Shown here: in pieces, positions 9,280 to 18,468 of the stretch | Layout of the letters: each line of letters opens with the position of its first letter | Numbering within the stretch: the stretch's first letter is position 1 | Assembly: GCA_016124335.1 (NCBI GenBank) | Contig: WGNX01000010.1 | Span: 62,001-126,000, forward strand | DNA from: Alphaproteobacteria bacterium | GTDB taxonomy: Bacteria; Pseudomonadota; Alphaproteobacteria; CACIAM-22H2 | Direction of reading: 5' to 3' | Length of the DNA: 64,000 nucleotides | Program-made: the position numbers and the translations under genes | The notes under the pieces: model-generated | Database searches by the model: none | Seen by the model: only the letters and a program-made list of their open reading frames with translations | Told to the model about the DNA's origin: nothing

Positions 9280-9952
9280 TTTCGGAATTCCCAAGCAGTT
9301 GGCGCTATTGGTCCGCGACAAGCTCGAGCTGCGCCTGTTTGTCGAGACCGGTACGTTCAAGGGCGACACCGCCGAATGGGCATCCGGCCAGTTCGAAAAG
9401 GTCTGGACGGTCGAGGCCGACGACGCCTTGTTCAATTCGACACGCGAACGCCTCAAGGGCAGCCCGAATATCGTGTGTGTCAAAGGCGACAGCCGCGCTG
9501 GATTGCGCGAGATCGTCCCGCAACTCGACAAGCCTGCCCTGTTCTGGCTTGACGCGCATTGGTGCGGCGCCGACCAGACGGACACGGCCGGAGCAGAGGA
9601 CCAGTGCCCGCTGATCGATGAAATCGCGATCGTAAATTCAAGCCCGTACGAGCATGTCGTTTTGGTGGACGACGCCCGCTATTTTCTTGCGCCGCCGCCC
9701 TCGCCGAACCGCCTCGAGATGTGGCCCGACGCAGAGGCCACCGTCTCGGCGCTGAAGGCGGGGCGGAGTGATCGCTATGTCGCCGTCATCGACGATGTTT
9801 TCGTGCGCGTGCCGGCGGCGATGCGCGGCGAATTGCAAGGCCATATCGACCGGTTGACGGCGCATCGCGAGGCACGCGCACGAAAGCGCGATGCCCGCCC
9901 GATGCGGCGCCTCAAGCGCTTCCTGAAACGGCTTGCGAGCGGCCCGACCTGA
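9266..9952 (+). CDS. class I methyltransferase-like protein, unassigned
   Basis: A 228-residue protein starting MGAVDFGIPKQLALLVRDK at an ATG that overlaps the FkbM stop by 14 bp. It shows a Rossmann-like core: FVETGTFKGDT as a motif-I-like glycine loop, TVEADD at strand 2, LFWLDAHWCGAD and VVLVDDARYF. The DAHWCGAD and VDDAR acidic pairs resemble metal-dependent TylF-like sugar methyltransferases, but that is only a guess. The C-terminal tail is Arg/Lys-rich (REARARKRDARPMRRLKR). Its 3' end overlaps the convergent GT2 gene by 41 bp. A methyltransferase role in glycan tailoring is inferred from fold and context. Confidence 0.6.
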   Translation: MGAVDFGIPKQLALLVRDKLELRLFVETGTFKGDTAEWASGQFEKVWTVEADDALFNSTRERLKGSPNIVCVKGDSRAGLREIVPQLDKPALFWLDAHWCGADQTDTAGAEDQCPLIDEIAIVNSSPYEHVVLVDDARYFLAPPPSPNRLEMWPDAEATVSALKAGRSDRYVAVIDDVFVRVPAAMRGELQGHIDRLTAHREARARKRDARPMRRLKRFLKRLASGPT

Positions 9953-10862
9953 CCCTGCCGCCGGCGCGGTAGATTGCAAGCGTCGCCTCGATCAGTGCTT
10001 CGTGATGCCAAAGCAGGCCTGCGCGCGACTGCAGATAGGCCCAGTGAGCGACGCTGAACGGGCCGACTCCGAATAGCTTCCGGCCACGCTTCCATGCGCG
10101 GTCGGCGCAGCGGCGGAATGCGGCAAGCCGTGCCACCCGGCCGAGCGTCGGATGATCACGGAGGAAATTCAGCGCTGTCAGCGATTCGTCGTGGAGAATC
10201 TGCGCGTCGTTCTTCATCAGGCGTCCCGGCTCATCCGCCGGCCCGAGACACACAATGGCGTCGAAAACACCTATTCGCGCGCCCGGCACCGCGGCCACGC
10301 GCGGGCAGATCCCCTGGTCCTGGATGAAAACGCGCTCATCGCAGCCGCCGGCCGCAAGAAACAGCGCCCGCCGCACGAGCAGGTTCGACGCCCCCGACTG
10401 ACAGGTACGAAGCGCGTCGACGACAGGATCGGCGAAAACAAGCGTATGCGGATCGTCGGGAAGGGGCGTGAATTTCGGGCCCTCGCGGCCGAACCAATCC
10501 ATGCCGCCGTAGACGAGGCCAAGATCATGGCGTGCCGCCTCACCAAGAAGAAGGCGCACCGCGCCTGGCGCAAGCAGGTCGTCGGCATCGACCAGCTTCA
10601 GCCATGTTCCCGTCGCGGCCCGGGCGCCGGCGTTGGTGGCCGGTCCAGGGCCGGCATTTGCCTGGGATATGACACGAACCTGTGCGCGCCCGTGTTCCAC
10701 CGCAAGTCGCCGCAGCAGGTCGCCGGAACCGTCGGTCGAGCCGTCGTCGACGAAAATGATCTCGCTTGTGCTGATCCCTTCTTGCGCGAGGATCGACCCA
10801 AGACACGCCGGCAGATAGCTCGCCTTGTTGTAGACGGTGACGACGAACGAGACGTCCGTCAT
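9912..10862 (-). CDS. family 2 glycosyltransferase
   Basis: A 316-residue protein starting MTDVSFVVTVYNKASYLPAC, the usual GT2 opening, followed by IIFVDDGSTDGS and LKLVDADDLLAPGA, where VDADD is the DxD metal site. The ATG at 10862 overlaps the stop of the upstream FkbM gene as ATGA, so the two are one operon. The C-terminal third is basic and may contact the membrane. It is a cytoplasmic nucleotide-sugar transferase for surface glycan building. The sugar and acceptor are not deducible. Confidence 0.87.
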   Translation of the reverse strand: MTDVSFVVTVYNKASYLPACLGSILAQEGISTSEIIFVDDGSTDGSGDLLRRLAVEHGRAQVRVISQANAGPGPATNAGARAATGTWLKLVDADDLLAPGAVRLLLGEAARHDLGLVYGGMDWFGREGPKFTPLPDDPHTLVFADPVVDALRTCQSGASNLLVRRALFLAAGGCDERVFIQDQGICPRVAAVPGARIGVFDAIVCLGPADEPGRLMKNDAQILHDESLTALNFLRDHPTLGRVARLAAFRRCADRAWKRGRKLFGVGPFSVAHWAYLQSRAGLLWHHEALIEATLAIYRAGGRVRSGRSQAVSGSA

Positions 10863-11665
10863 CTGCCGATCTCGGCGACGACGGGTACGAGATCGGCACG
10901 AACGAACGTAAACTGCCCCGCGTGCCGGCCTGCAATGTGTCCGGCCCACAGCGAATGCGTCGGCTCGATCATCGCCTGAATTTCGCGGCGGTCCGCCTCG
11001 GAGTGAAATTCGAGATGCAGGATGCGGACGCCGGCAAGCATTGGCTTTAGTGACCGGAGAATCGGCAATTCGGCGCCTTCGGTGTCGATTTTCAGAATAT
11101 CGATCGAAGATACGCCGGCAGACCTCAAGGCCGGAAGTGCGGCGCGGATCGACACTTCGTGCGAGGCATCGCCCGTCATGTGGTGGCGGTGGAGTGACGC
11201 CGTGACGGTCGAATCGCGCCCCGCATAAAGCGGCAGGCGAGCGTCGGCGTCGGCAAGGCCGCACTCGAACAGTTCCGCGCCCACTGCCGCCGCATTGGCA
11301 CGCAGATGCGAAAGCGCCGACGGATTCGGTTCAAAACACAGGATGCGCGCATCGGGATAGGCCAGCCGGAGCCGCGCGGCCGCAATCCCCACATTCGCGC
11401 CGACATCCACGATGGTCGCAATGCCCGAAACGCCAGGAACCACCGGGTAGCAGTCTTGCGCCAGAACTTCGCTTGCAACGTAGTCGACACCCGGGTCGTT
11501 CGGAATTTCGATCGTCACGACGCGCGCGGCCGCCCCCCGCACCACGATACGCCGCGACCGCCCCGGTGCCGCATCAATTAGGCGAGAAAGCCTGCGGTCG
11601 ATCCGTTCGCCCAACGAACGGCGCGCGCGGGCGCCGTCGATCCAGAATTCGTCGCGTTTGCTCAT
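10859..11665 (-). CDS. FkbM family SAM-dependent methyltransferase
   Basis: A 268-residue protein with IVDVGANVGIAAARL (SAM motif I), ILCFEPNP (strand 2 acidic end) and ILKIDTEGAELPILRSL, the conserved KIDxxGxE of FkbM enzymes. The first 90 residues form a variable N-terminal region rich in Arg. It leads the two-gene leftward unit with the GT2 gene at 9912-10862. Likely O-methylation of a sugar in the glycan made by the neighbouring transferases is inferred. Confidence 0.83.
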   Translation of the reverse strand: MSKRDEFWIDGARARRSLGERIDRRLSRLIDAAPGRSRRIVVRGAAARVVTIEIPNDPGVDYVASEVLAQDCYPVVPGVSGIATIVDVGANVGIAAARLRLAYPDARILCFEPNPSALSHLRANAAAVGAELFECGLADADARLPLYAGRDSTVTASLHRHHMTGDASHEVSIRAALPALRSAGVSSIDILKIDTEGAELPILRSLKPMLAGVRILHLEFHSEADRREIQAMIEPTHSLWAGHIAGRHAGQFTFVRADLVPVVAEIGR

Positions 11666-11760
11666 GCCCGACCTTCGATACCGATCCCGTCGCCAAAGGG
11701 CAAGACCACAACGGCGAAACTCGCGGCCGGACGCCCGATTGGCTATTCTCGCGCCCGAAC

Positions 11761-12879
11761 ATGAAGATCTGCCAGCTCTGCGCCGTCGATTTCACGCTCT
11801 ACCACTTCCTGCTGCCGCTCATGCACGGCATGCGGGCGGCCGGTCACGAGGTCGTGGGTGCATGCGCGCGCGGCGAACTTGCCGGCAAGGTCGAGGCGCA
11901 GGGCTTCCGCGTCCTCGACGTGCCCGTGCGCCGCTCGGCCGATCCGCTGGCGCTGTGGCATGCCTATCGCGCGCTTGTCCAAACCTTCCGCGCCGAACGC
12001 TTCGATCTTGTCCACGTCCACACGCCCGTCGCGGCACTCGTCGGCCGCCTGGCAGCGGCGCGCGCCGGCGTGCCGAAGGTCGTCTATACCGCGCACGGCT
12101 TCTATTTCCACGAAGGCATGGCGTGGCCGAAGCGTATGGTTCACATGGCCCTTGAGTGGATCGGCGGGCGCTTTACCGACCTGCTTCTCACGCAGGCCGA
12201 GGAAGACGCGGCAACGGCACGGCGGCTCGGGCTTTCGCGCGGTCCCGTCCACGCGATCGGCAACGGATCCGATCCGCAGCGCTTCCGGCCCGATCCGGCG
12301 ACGCGCGTGCGCGTGCGCGCGGAACTTGGCACGCCCGACACGCGGCCGGTGATCGCGGTCGTCGGCCGGCTCGTCGCCGAAAAGGGTTATCCCGAGCTTT
12401 TCGCAGCGATGCGCAATGTCGATGCCGAGCTTTGGGTCGTGGGCGAACGCCTAGCGTCCGACCACGCGGCATCCGTCGCCGAAGCGATCGCCGCGGTCGA
12501 GGCCGACGGGATGACGCGCACGCGCGTGCGGTTCCTCGGCTACCGGCAGGACGTTCCCGACCTGCTGCGGGCGGCCGACATATTCACGCTGCCCTCGCAC
12601 CGCGAGGGCATGCCGCGCTCGATCATCGAAGCGATGTTGACGGGCCTGCCGGTCGTCGCGACCGATATCCGCGGCAGCCGCGAGGAAGTCATCGACGGAA
12701 CGACCGGCCTGCTGGTGCCCGTCCGCGATCCCGCGGCGCTGGCCCGGGCGCTTTCGCGGCTCGCGGCCGACGCGCCTTTGCGCAAGGAGATGGGCGCCGC
12801 CGGCCTTGCCCGCGCACGCGAACTCTACGACGAGAGCCTCGTCGTGATGCGGCAACTCGCCTTGCTGGGGATCGCATGA
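11761..12879 (+). CDS. GT4-family glycosyltransferase
   Basis: A 372-residue protein beginning MKICQLCAVDFTLYHFLLPL; the frame is open further upstream, but this ATG sits just before the first beta strand. Motifs include YTAHGFYFHEGM, AVVGRLVAEKGYPELF and SHREGMPRSIIEAM with the E-x7-E nucleotide-sugar motif, then VVATDIRGSREEVIDG. This is a retaining GT-B glycosyltransferase. It is coupled by ATGA to the NAD(P)-binding protein that follows. Confidence 0.88.
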   Translation: MKICQLCAVDFTLYHFLLPLMHGMRAAGHEVVGACARGELAGKVEAQGFRVLDVPVRRSADPLALWHAYRALVQTFRAERFDLVHVHTPVAALVGRLAAARAGVPKVVYTAHGFYFHEGMAWPKRMVHMALEWIGGRFTDLLLTQAEEDAATARRLGLSRGPVHAIGNGSDPQRFRPDPATRVRVRAELGTPDTRPVIAVVGRLVAEKGYPELFAAMRNVDAELWVVGERLASDHAASVAEAIAAVEADGMTRTRVRFLGYRQDVPDLLRAADIFTLPSHREGMPRSIIEAMLTGLPVVATDIRGSREEVIDGTTGLLVPVRDPAALARALSRLAADAPLRKEMGAAGLARARELYDESLVVMRQLALLGIA

Positions 12880-13745
12880 AGGTAGCACTCGTCGGCGCCA
12901 CCGGCATGACCGGCCGTCACGTGCTGCCGGAATTGCTGGCGCGTGGCCACGACGTGGTGGCAGTCGGCCGCAATCCGGAAAAGCTCGCCGCCCTCGATCC
13001 GCGTGCAGAGCGGCGCATCGGCGATTTCGACCGGCCCGAGACGCTTCCCGCGGCCCTCGCGGGTGTCGATGCCGTGGCCTACGTCGCGCATGCAAAGCAC
13101 ACCGGCCTTGTCCATGGTGCGATGGCCCCCGACACACCGCTTGTCGTCACCGGATCGGTTCGCGTCTTCACGAAGCTACCGGACCCCGCAGCCGAGTCGG
13201 TACGCACCGCGCTCTACGAACTTGGAAAATCGCAGAGGCCGAGCGTGGTGCTGCTGCCGTCGATGATCTATGGCGCGGCCGAGGACCGGAACGTCGGCCG
13301 CGTTCTGCGCTTTCTGGCGCGATTCCCGCGTGCCGTGCCGATCCCCGTGCCGCTTCCCGACGGCGGGCGGCACACCGTCCAGCCGATCCATGTCGACGAT
13401 CTGGCGAGTTGCGTCGTCAGCGCGATCGAACGGGTCTCCACGCTCGGCCGCACGCCGATCATCGTCGCCGGACCGGAGCCGATCACCTATGCGCGCTTCA
13501 TGCGCGAATGTGCGGCCGCGATCGGAAGGCGCGTGTGGATCGTGCCGGTGCCCGTCCGCCTTCTCGTGGGAATCGCGCGCGTTGCCAAGGCGATCGGGCT
13601 GCGCGTGCCGTTCGATGCGCTCGAGCTTCGCCGGGCGGCGGAAGACAAGGCATTCGACGTTACCCAGATGCACGAAGCGCTTGGTATCGTCCCGCGCGCG
13701 TTCGCCGAAGGCGTGCGCCAGAAGGCTGAGGCGAAGGCCTACTGA
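12876..13745 (+). CDS. NAD(P)-binding atypical SDR (NmrA/epimerase-like)
   Basis: A 289-residue protein. The start MKVALVGATGMTGRHVLPEL holds a GxxGxxG dinucleotide loop. VVAVGRNPEKL follows, with an Arg after strand 2 that favours NADP(H). IHVDDLASCVVSAIE resembles the extended-SDR substrate-domain strand. The SDR YxxxK pair is not obvious: PSMIYGAAEDRN has the Tyr but lacks the following Lys, so it may be a non-catalytic or atypical member. It overlaps the GT4 gene by 4 bp and is probably part of sugar-nucleotide or lipid-linked sugar processing. The function is otherwise unassigned. Confidence 0.7.
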   Translation: MKVALVGATGMTGRHVLPELLARGHDVVAVGRNPEKLAALDPRAERRIGDFDRPETLPAALAGVDAVAYVAHAKHTGLVHGAMAPDTPLVVTGSVRVFTKLPDPAAESVRTALYELGKSQRPSVVLLPSMIYGAAEDRNVGRVLRFLARFPRAVPIPVPLPDGGRHTVQPIHVDDLASCVVSAIERVSTLGRTPIIVAGPEPITYARFMRECAAAIGRRVWIVPVPVRLLVGIARVAKAIGLRVPFDALELRRAAEDKAFDVTQMHEALGIVPRAFAEGVRQKAEAKAY

Positions 13746-14477
13746 CTATTCGCCGCCGGCAAGCGTCAGGATCGTTCCGGTGGTGTACGACGCAAGATCG
13801 CTCGCGAGAAACACGACCGCCACGGCAATCTCCTCGGGCGTTGCGGCGCGACCGACCGGAATGCGTGCGACGCGCGCGCCGAATCGCGCCCGATCCGCGT
13901 CATCCGGCCAGCGATTGAGATCTGTATCCACCACACCGGGCCGTACCGCATTGACGCGGATCCCGTCGGGCGCGCCGGCAAGGGCGAAGTTGCGCGTGGC
14001 CTGTTCGAGCCCGGCCTTGGCCATCGAATAATGTGCGAGCCGGGCGGACGCCGCGCGGCCGGCCACGGTACTCGACACGTTGACGATCGCACCGCCTTTT
14101 TGCGCCTGAAATTGCGGCCACGCCGCCTCGATCAGCGCGACTGGCGAATCGAGATTGAGCGACCGGACGGCACCCGCGGCCGAGGGCACGCCGCCGGCAT
14201 TGTTCACGAGAATGTCGATCCCGCCCGCCCATTCGAGGAAGGCATCCATCAATCCGGGGGCCGTACCCGGGATAGCCAGGTCGGCGGCGAACAGGGCGGA
14301 ATCAGGGCATGCGGCGAGAACCGATTCGGCGCTTTCCCGGTCGACACGATAGTGGATGCCCACCCGGCACCCCGCATCCGCCAGCAAACGGGCCGTTGCG
14401 GCGCCGATTCCGCGCCCCGCGCCGGTTACCAGCGCCCGTTTGCCCTGAAGCCCGGCTGAATTCGTCAACCCGTCCAT
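13746..14477 (-). CDS. short-chain dehydrogenase/reductase (classical SDR)
   Basis: A 243-residue protein from the ATG at 14477. It has all classical SDR landmarks: TGAGRGIG cofactor loop, NNAGG, catalytic Ser in IVNVSSTVAG, YSMAK with the catalytic Tyr and Lys, and RPGVVDTD after it. It ends TTGTILTLAGGE, a typical FabG-like terminus. The substrate is probably a carbonyl or hydroxyl on a small metabolite. It is convergent with the preceding gene, whose stop directly abuts. An upstream ATG at 14522 would add 15 residues without any motif. Confidence 0.85.
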   Translation of the reverse strand: MDGLTNSAGLQGKRALVTGAGRGIGAATARLLADAGCRVGIHYRVDRESAESVLAACPDSALFAADLAIPGTAPGLMDAFLEWAGGIDILVNNAGGVPSAAGAVRSLNLDSPVALIEAAWPQFQAQKGGAIVNVSSTVAGRAASARLAHYSMAKAGLEQATRNFALAGAPDGIRVNAVRPGVVDTDLNRWPDDADRARFGARVARIPVGRAATPEEIAVAVVFLASDLASYTTGTILTLAGGE

Positions 14478-14632
14478 GGGCCTGCTTAGGGCGACCGGGC
14501 CCGGGAACGCAAGCCCCGGCATCGCTGGACGTGGCCGGGCGGGCGGATTAGATAAGGGCCGCCGGGCGTTAGAGCGGGCAGGCCGAAATTCTCCCGGCCC
14601 CCGACCCCCGTTCGAAAGGTTTTCCTCCCGCC

Positions 14633-16111
14633 GTGTCCAACCCGACGCCCATCGCCGATCTTCTGGTGCGCGACAGCGATTCGCTTGCCGCCGCCGTTTC
14701 CCGTCTGGATGCCAGCCCGCTCGGCCTGCTTTTCGCGACCGATCCCGACGGGCGCCTCGCCGGGCGCATTTCGGCGGCCGAAATCGACGCCGCGCTTGCC
14801 CGCGGCATGAACCTTTCGCTGCGCGTTGGCGCCGCGATGGTGCCCGACGCCGGCGGCCTGCCGGCCGGTCTCGATCCGGCCGAGCTGCGCAAGCGCGCCA
14901 ACGGTTCGGGGAACGTCATTGCATTGGTCGATGGCGAGCGCCGGCCGGTGGGTTTCCATTCGCCGGCAAGCGCGCGGCGCGTGCCGATCGCCGAGCCGCA
15001 GCTTGGCGGCAACGAACTCAAATACGTGACCGAGTGCATCGAGACGAACTGGATCTCGAGCCAGGGCAGCTTCGTGAAGCGCTTCGAGGAGGAGTTCGCC
15101 CGGCGCCTGGGCGTGCCGCATGCGCTTGCCGTGTCCAACGGCACGGTTGCCCTGCACCTCGCACTGGCCGCCTACGGGATCGGGCCGGGCGACGAGGTGA
15201 TCGTTCCCGACCTGACATTCGCGGCGACGCTGAACGCGGTCATCTATACCGGCGCCACGCCGATCATCGTCGACGTGGCGCGCGACACGTGGAACATGGA
15301 CCCTGAAGCCGTCGCAGCTGCCATCACGCCGCGCACGAAGGCGATCATGCCGGTCCATCTCTACGGACAGCCGGCCGACATGGCGCCGATCCTCGCGATC
15401 GCCAGACGGCGTGGGCTCATGGTGGTCGAAGATGCCGCCGAAGCCGTCGGTGCGGCCTGGCAAGGCACACCGTGCGGCGCCATCGGCGATTGCGGCACGT
15501 TCAGCTTCTTTTCCAACAAGCTCGTCACCACGGGCGAAGGCGGCATGGTCGTCTTCAAGGACGATGCGATTGCCGCGCGCGCGCGTCGCCTGCGCGATCA
15601 CGGGATGAACCCGCAGAAGCGCTACTGGCACGACGAAGTCGGCTTCAATTACCGCCTGACGAACCTGCAGGCGGCGATCGGTTGCGCGCAGCTCGAGCAG
15701 CTCGACGGATTTCTTGCGCGCAAGCGGCAGATCTCGACGTTCTACGAGAAGCGCCTCTCGAAGATCGCGGAAATCGAAACGCCGCACATCCTGCCGGACT
15801 TCGCCAACTCCTATTGGGTCTTTTCGATCATCGCGGACTGCGCGGCGCTGGGCCTTTCGCGCGACCAGCTGATGGCGCGGCTTGGTGCTGCGGGCGTGGA
15901 CACGCGTCCGCTGTTCTACTGCATGCACGAAATGCCGCCCTACAAGACCTATGCCGGCAACCGCGATTTCCCGATTTCCGCGCATCTTTCGGCCAACGGT
16001 CTCAGCCTGCCGTCCTCGACATCGATCACCGAGGCCGAGCTTGAATATGTCGCGGGCACGATCGAACGCATCGTCGGCGCGCGGCGGCTCGCCCGGTCGA
16101 ACGGCACGTGA
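14633..16111 (+). CDS. DegT/DnrJ/EryC1 aminotransferase with N-terminal CBS pair
   Basis: A 492-residue protein read from a GTG. Residues 1-115 look like a CBS-domain pair of the type found at the N-terminus of sugar-acid nucleotidyltransferases (LFATDPDGRLAGRISAAEI, then GNVIALVDGERRPVGF). Residues 118-485 are a complete sugar aminotransferase: SNGTVALHLAL, VVEDAAEAVGA with Asp267, and SFFSNKLVTTGEGGM with the PLP lysine Lys296. DegT enzymes install amino groups on nucleotide sugars. The CBS addition makes the protein about 110 residues longer than usual and suggests control by an adenosyl ligand. The O-antigen ligase-like gene starts at its stop (GTGA overlap). Confidence 0.87.
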   Translation: MSNPTPIADLLVRDSDSLAAAVSRLDASPLGLLFATDPDGRLAGRISAAEIDAALARGMNLSLRVGAAMVPDAGGLPAGLDPAELRKRANGSGNVIALVDGERRPVGFHSPASARRVPIAEPQLGGNELKYVTECIETNWISSQGSFVKRFEEEFARRLGVPHALAVSNGTVALHLALAAYGIGPGDEVIVPDLTFAATLNAVIYTGATPIIVDVARDTWNMDPEAVAAAITPRTKAIMPVHLYGQPADMAPILAIARRRGLMVVEDAAEAVGAAWQGTPCGAIGDCGTFSFFSNKLVTTGEGGMVVFKDDAIAARARRLRDHGMNPQKRYWHDEVGFNYRLTNLQAAIGCAQLEQLDGFLARKRQISTFYEKRLSKIAEIETPHILPDFANSYWVFSIIADCAALGLSRDQLMARLGAAGVDTRPLFYCMHEMPPYKTYAGNRDFPISAHLSANGLSLPSSTSITEAELEYVAGTIERIVGARRLARSNGT

Positions 16112-17295
16112 GCGGGCCGGCGCGCGCGTCGGCAGTGTTCGTCGCGGCGGCGGCGCTCGCCGCACCGGTCGCCGTCGCCGCACCCAACGCGCTTGCCGTT
16201 CTCATGGCGGCGGCGGCGCTCGCCGCGGCCGCACTCGATCCCGAGGCCCGTCGGCTGGCGGGCGTGCCGCGCGTGCTGATCTGTCTGCTGGCCGGATTCC
16301 TTGCGTTCGCCGTCGTTTCGCTGACATGGACGCTCGATGCGGCCGAAGGGCTGGATGGCTGGATCCGCATCGCGGTTACGGCCGTCTTGGGAATGATCCT
16401 CCTTTCGAAGGCCCGCTCGCTCGACGACGGCCACCGAAAGCGCGTCGGCGATGCGCTGGCTGGCGGCTATGCGGCGGCGATTCTGCTGCTGCTCGTCCAG
16501 ATCGTCAGCGAACGCTATTGGGGCCGCGAACACTCCATCGCCGCACTCTGGTATCCGCCCGACACGAATTTCTGGGCGCTCTTCAACCGCTCGGCAACCG
16601 TACTCGTGATGATCCTTCCGCTGGCGACGCTGGCGGTCTATCGCCGCCACGGCGTCCGTGCAGCAATCGCGCTTGCGGCAATCGGCGGATGGCTGACGTT
16701 CCAGCTGAACAGCCAGGCTGCGGAAGTGGCGGTTTGCGCCGGGGCCGCAGCGGCAATTTTCGCGCTGCTGGCCGGACGACTTGCGCCGCGCCTGCTGGCG
16801 GCAGCGCTCGTGCTGGGGATGCTGGCGGCACCGTTCGCCGCGCACACGGGTGCACTGGCCGATCTCGCCAAAAGGCGCGATGTTTCCGTGTCCGTCTACC
16901 ATCGCGCCGCCATCTGGGGCTTCACGTCCGAGCGCATCGCCGAAAAGCCGATCCTGGGCTGGGGCATGCATGCCGCACGCTCGATGCCGCACGCCAAGGA
17001 AACGATCGCCTACGGTGCGGAACTGATGCCGCTGCATCCGCATAACGGTCCGCTGCATGTCTGGCTGGAATTCGGCCTTGTCGGCGCCCTGCTTGCCGCC
17101 GGGCTTCTCGCATGGCTCGGGCTTGCGACGGCCGGCCCGCCGCCGGAACTTGCGATGCGTTCTGGCCTTCTTGCCGCGACCCTCGTCGTTGCCTCGGTCA
17201 GCTACGGCCTGTGGCAAGGCTGGTGGATGGCGACGCTCTGGCTGGTCGGGGCCTTTGCGGCGGCCATTCCGGCCACTCCGCGTGACGGCGCATGA
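16108..17295 (+). CDS. O-antigen ligase/polymerase-like membrane protein
   Basis: A 395-residue protein with about ten hydrophobic segments. Between two of them lies a large periplasmic loop containing YHRAAIWGFTSERIAEKPIL followed by GWGMHAAR and HPHNGPLHVWLEFGLVGALL, the pattern of the Wzy_C/WaaL family, where the HPHN histidine is part of the active loop. It would join polymerised glycan to a lipid acceptor or polymerise it at the periplasmic face. GTG start coupled to the aminotransferase stop; the next GT4 gene starts within its last codons. Ligase and polymerase cannot be separated by sequence alone. Confidence 0.82.
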   Translation: MSGPARASAVFVAAAALAAPVAVAAPNALAVLMAAAALAAAALDPEARRLAGVPRVLICLLAGFLAFAVVSLTWTLDAAEGLDGWIRIAVTAVLGMILLSKARSLDDGHRKRVGDALAGGYAAAILLLLVQIVSERYWGREHSIAALWYPPDTNFWALFNRSATVLVMILPLATLAVYRRHGVRAAIALAAIGGWLTFQLNSQAAEVAVCAGAAAAIFALLAGRLAPRLLAAALVLGMLAAPFAAHTGALADLAKRRDVSVSVYHRAAIWGFTSERIAEKPILGWGMHAARSMPHAKETIAYGAELMPLHPHNGPLHVWLEFGLVGALLAAGLLAWLGLATAGPPPELAMRSGLLAATLVVASVSYGLWQGWWMATLWLVGAFAAAIPATPRDGA

Positions 17296-18410
17296 AGGTT
17301 CTTTTCGCGGTCCATCAGGGCGATCTTGGTGGTGCCACCACGCCGGTCGTCGAGGCGATCGATGCTCTTCAACCCCGCGGCTTTGAATTCCGCGTGTTGA
17401 TGCCCGAACGCGGCAGCCTCGCCGACGCGCTCGACGCGCGCGGCATCCGCTGGACCACGTGCCCGCTTCCGCTGTGGTGTTCGACGAAAGGGCGCCGGCG
17501 CTGGCGGAACATCTATGAATCGTTCCGTGTTTTCCCGGCCGTTCTCGAAGCCGTCGAGTCGGCACAGGCCGATCTGGTGGTGTCGAACTCGATCGTCCTT
17601 GGAATCGTCGCGCGTGTCTGCGTCACGCTGCACCAGCCGCACATGTGGTGGCTGCACGAGTTCGCGCGCGAGGACCACAATCTCGCCTTCGACTGGGGCG
17701 ATTGGCTGACCGCACGCATCGCGCGCAACAGCTGCATGCGCGCCTTCGCGAATTCCGACGCAGTGGCGCGGAAATTCGCCGGCTGGCTCGGCGCCGAAAA
17801 AGTGGGCCGCGTGGACTATTTCATCAAGCCGGTGCCGCCGGGCGATGCACCGCCGTTCGAACCGGCCGGGGCCTTCCATCTGGCGCTGGCGGGCTCGCTC
17901 AATCCGCAGAAAGGCCAGGACGACGCGATAGCGGCACTTGGCCAGCTTTTCGCGCAAGGCCGCGACGTCCACCTTCACCTTTTCGGCACCGGCGGGCGCG
18001 GCTACACCGCACGCCTCAGGGCGCAGGCCGAAGCGGCAGGCGTCGGCGCGAGCGTGCATTTCCACGGCCACGTGGCGGACGTGACCGCCCGCATGGCCCG
18101 CGCAAACGTGGTCCTCGTCACGTCGCGCTGCGAAGCCTTCGGCCGGGTGACCGTCGAAGCCATGCGCGCAGGCGTGCCCGTCATCGGCACGGCCAGCGGC
18201 GGAACGCCCGAACTGATCGCGGATGGCGAGACCGGCCTGCTCTATCCGCCCCGGGATCCCGCAGCGCTGGCCGCGCAGATCGCCCGGCTGATGGACGATC
18301 CCGCCGGGGCGGCACGGCTTGCCGCCGCCGGCCGCGAATGGGCGATGCCGCGCTTCGGCGAGGCGCAGTTCGCCGACGCGCTCGCGGCCGAATTTTCGCG
18401 CGCACGCTAG
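17292..18410 (+). CDS. GT4-family glycosyltransferase
   Basis: A 372-residue protein beginning [20 protein letters not shown]. The donor-site stretch [18 protein letters not shown] has the E-x7-E motif and is followed by [34 protein letters not shown] gives the interdomain strand. It is the last gene of the unit aminotransferase - ligase - GT4 (each coupled by 4-bp overlap) and ends 58 bp before purH. A cytoplasmic sugar transfer in O-antigen-like glycan assembly is inferred. Confidence 0.88.
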   Translation: MKVLFAVHQGDLGGATTPVVEAIDALQPRGFEFRVLMPERGSLADALDARGIRWTTCPLPLWCSTKGRRRWRNIYESFRVFPAVLEAVESAQADLVVSNSIVLGIVARVCVTLHQPHMWWLHEFAREDHNLAFDWGDWLTARIARNSCMRAFANSDAVARKFAGWLGAEKVGRVDYFIKPVPPGDAPPFEPAGAFHLALAGSLNPQKGQDDAIAALGQLFAQGRDVHLHLFGTGGRGYTARLRAQAEAAGVGASVHFHGHVADVTARMARANVVLVTSRCEAFGRVTVEAMRAGVPVIGTASGGTPELIADGETGLLYPPRDPAALAAQIARLMDDPAGAARLAAAGREWAMPRFGEAQFADALAAEFSRAR

Positions 18411-18468
18411 TTCCGCACCACGCCCTTGCATGCTAGGAGGGGGCGCGTTTTCGCCATCCGGAGTCGCC

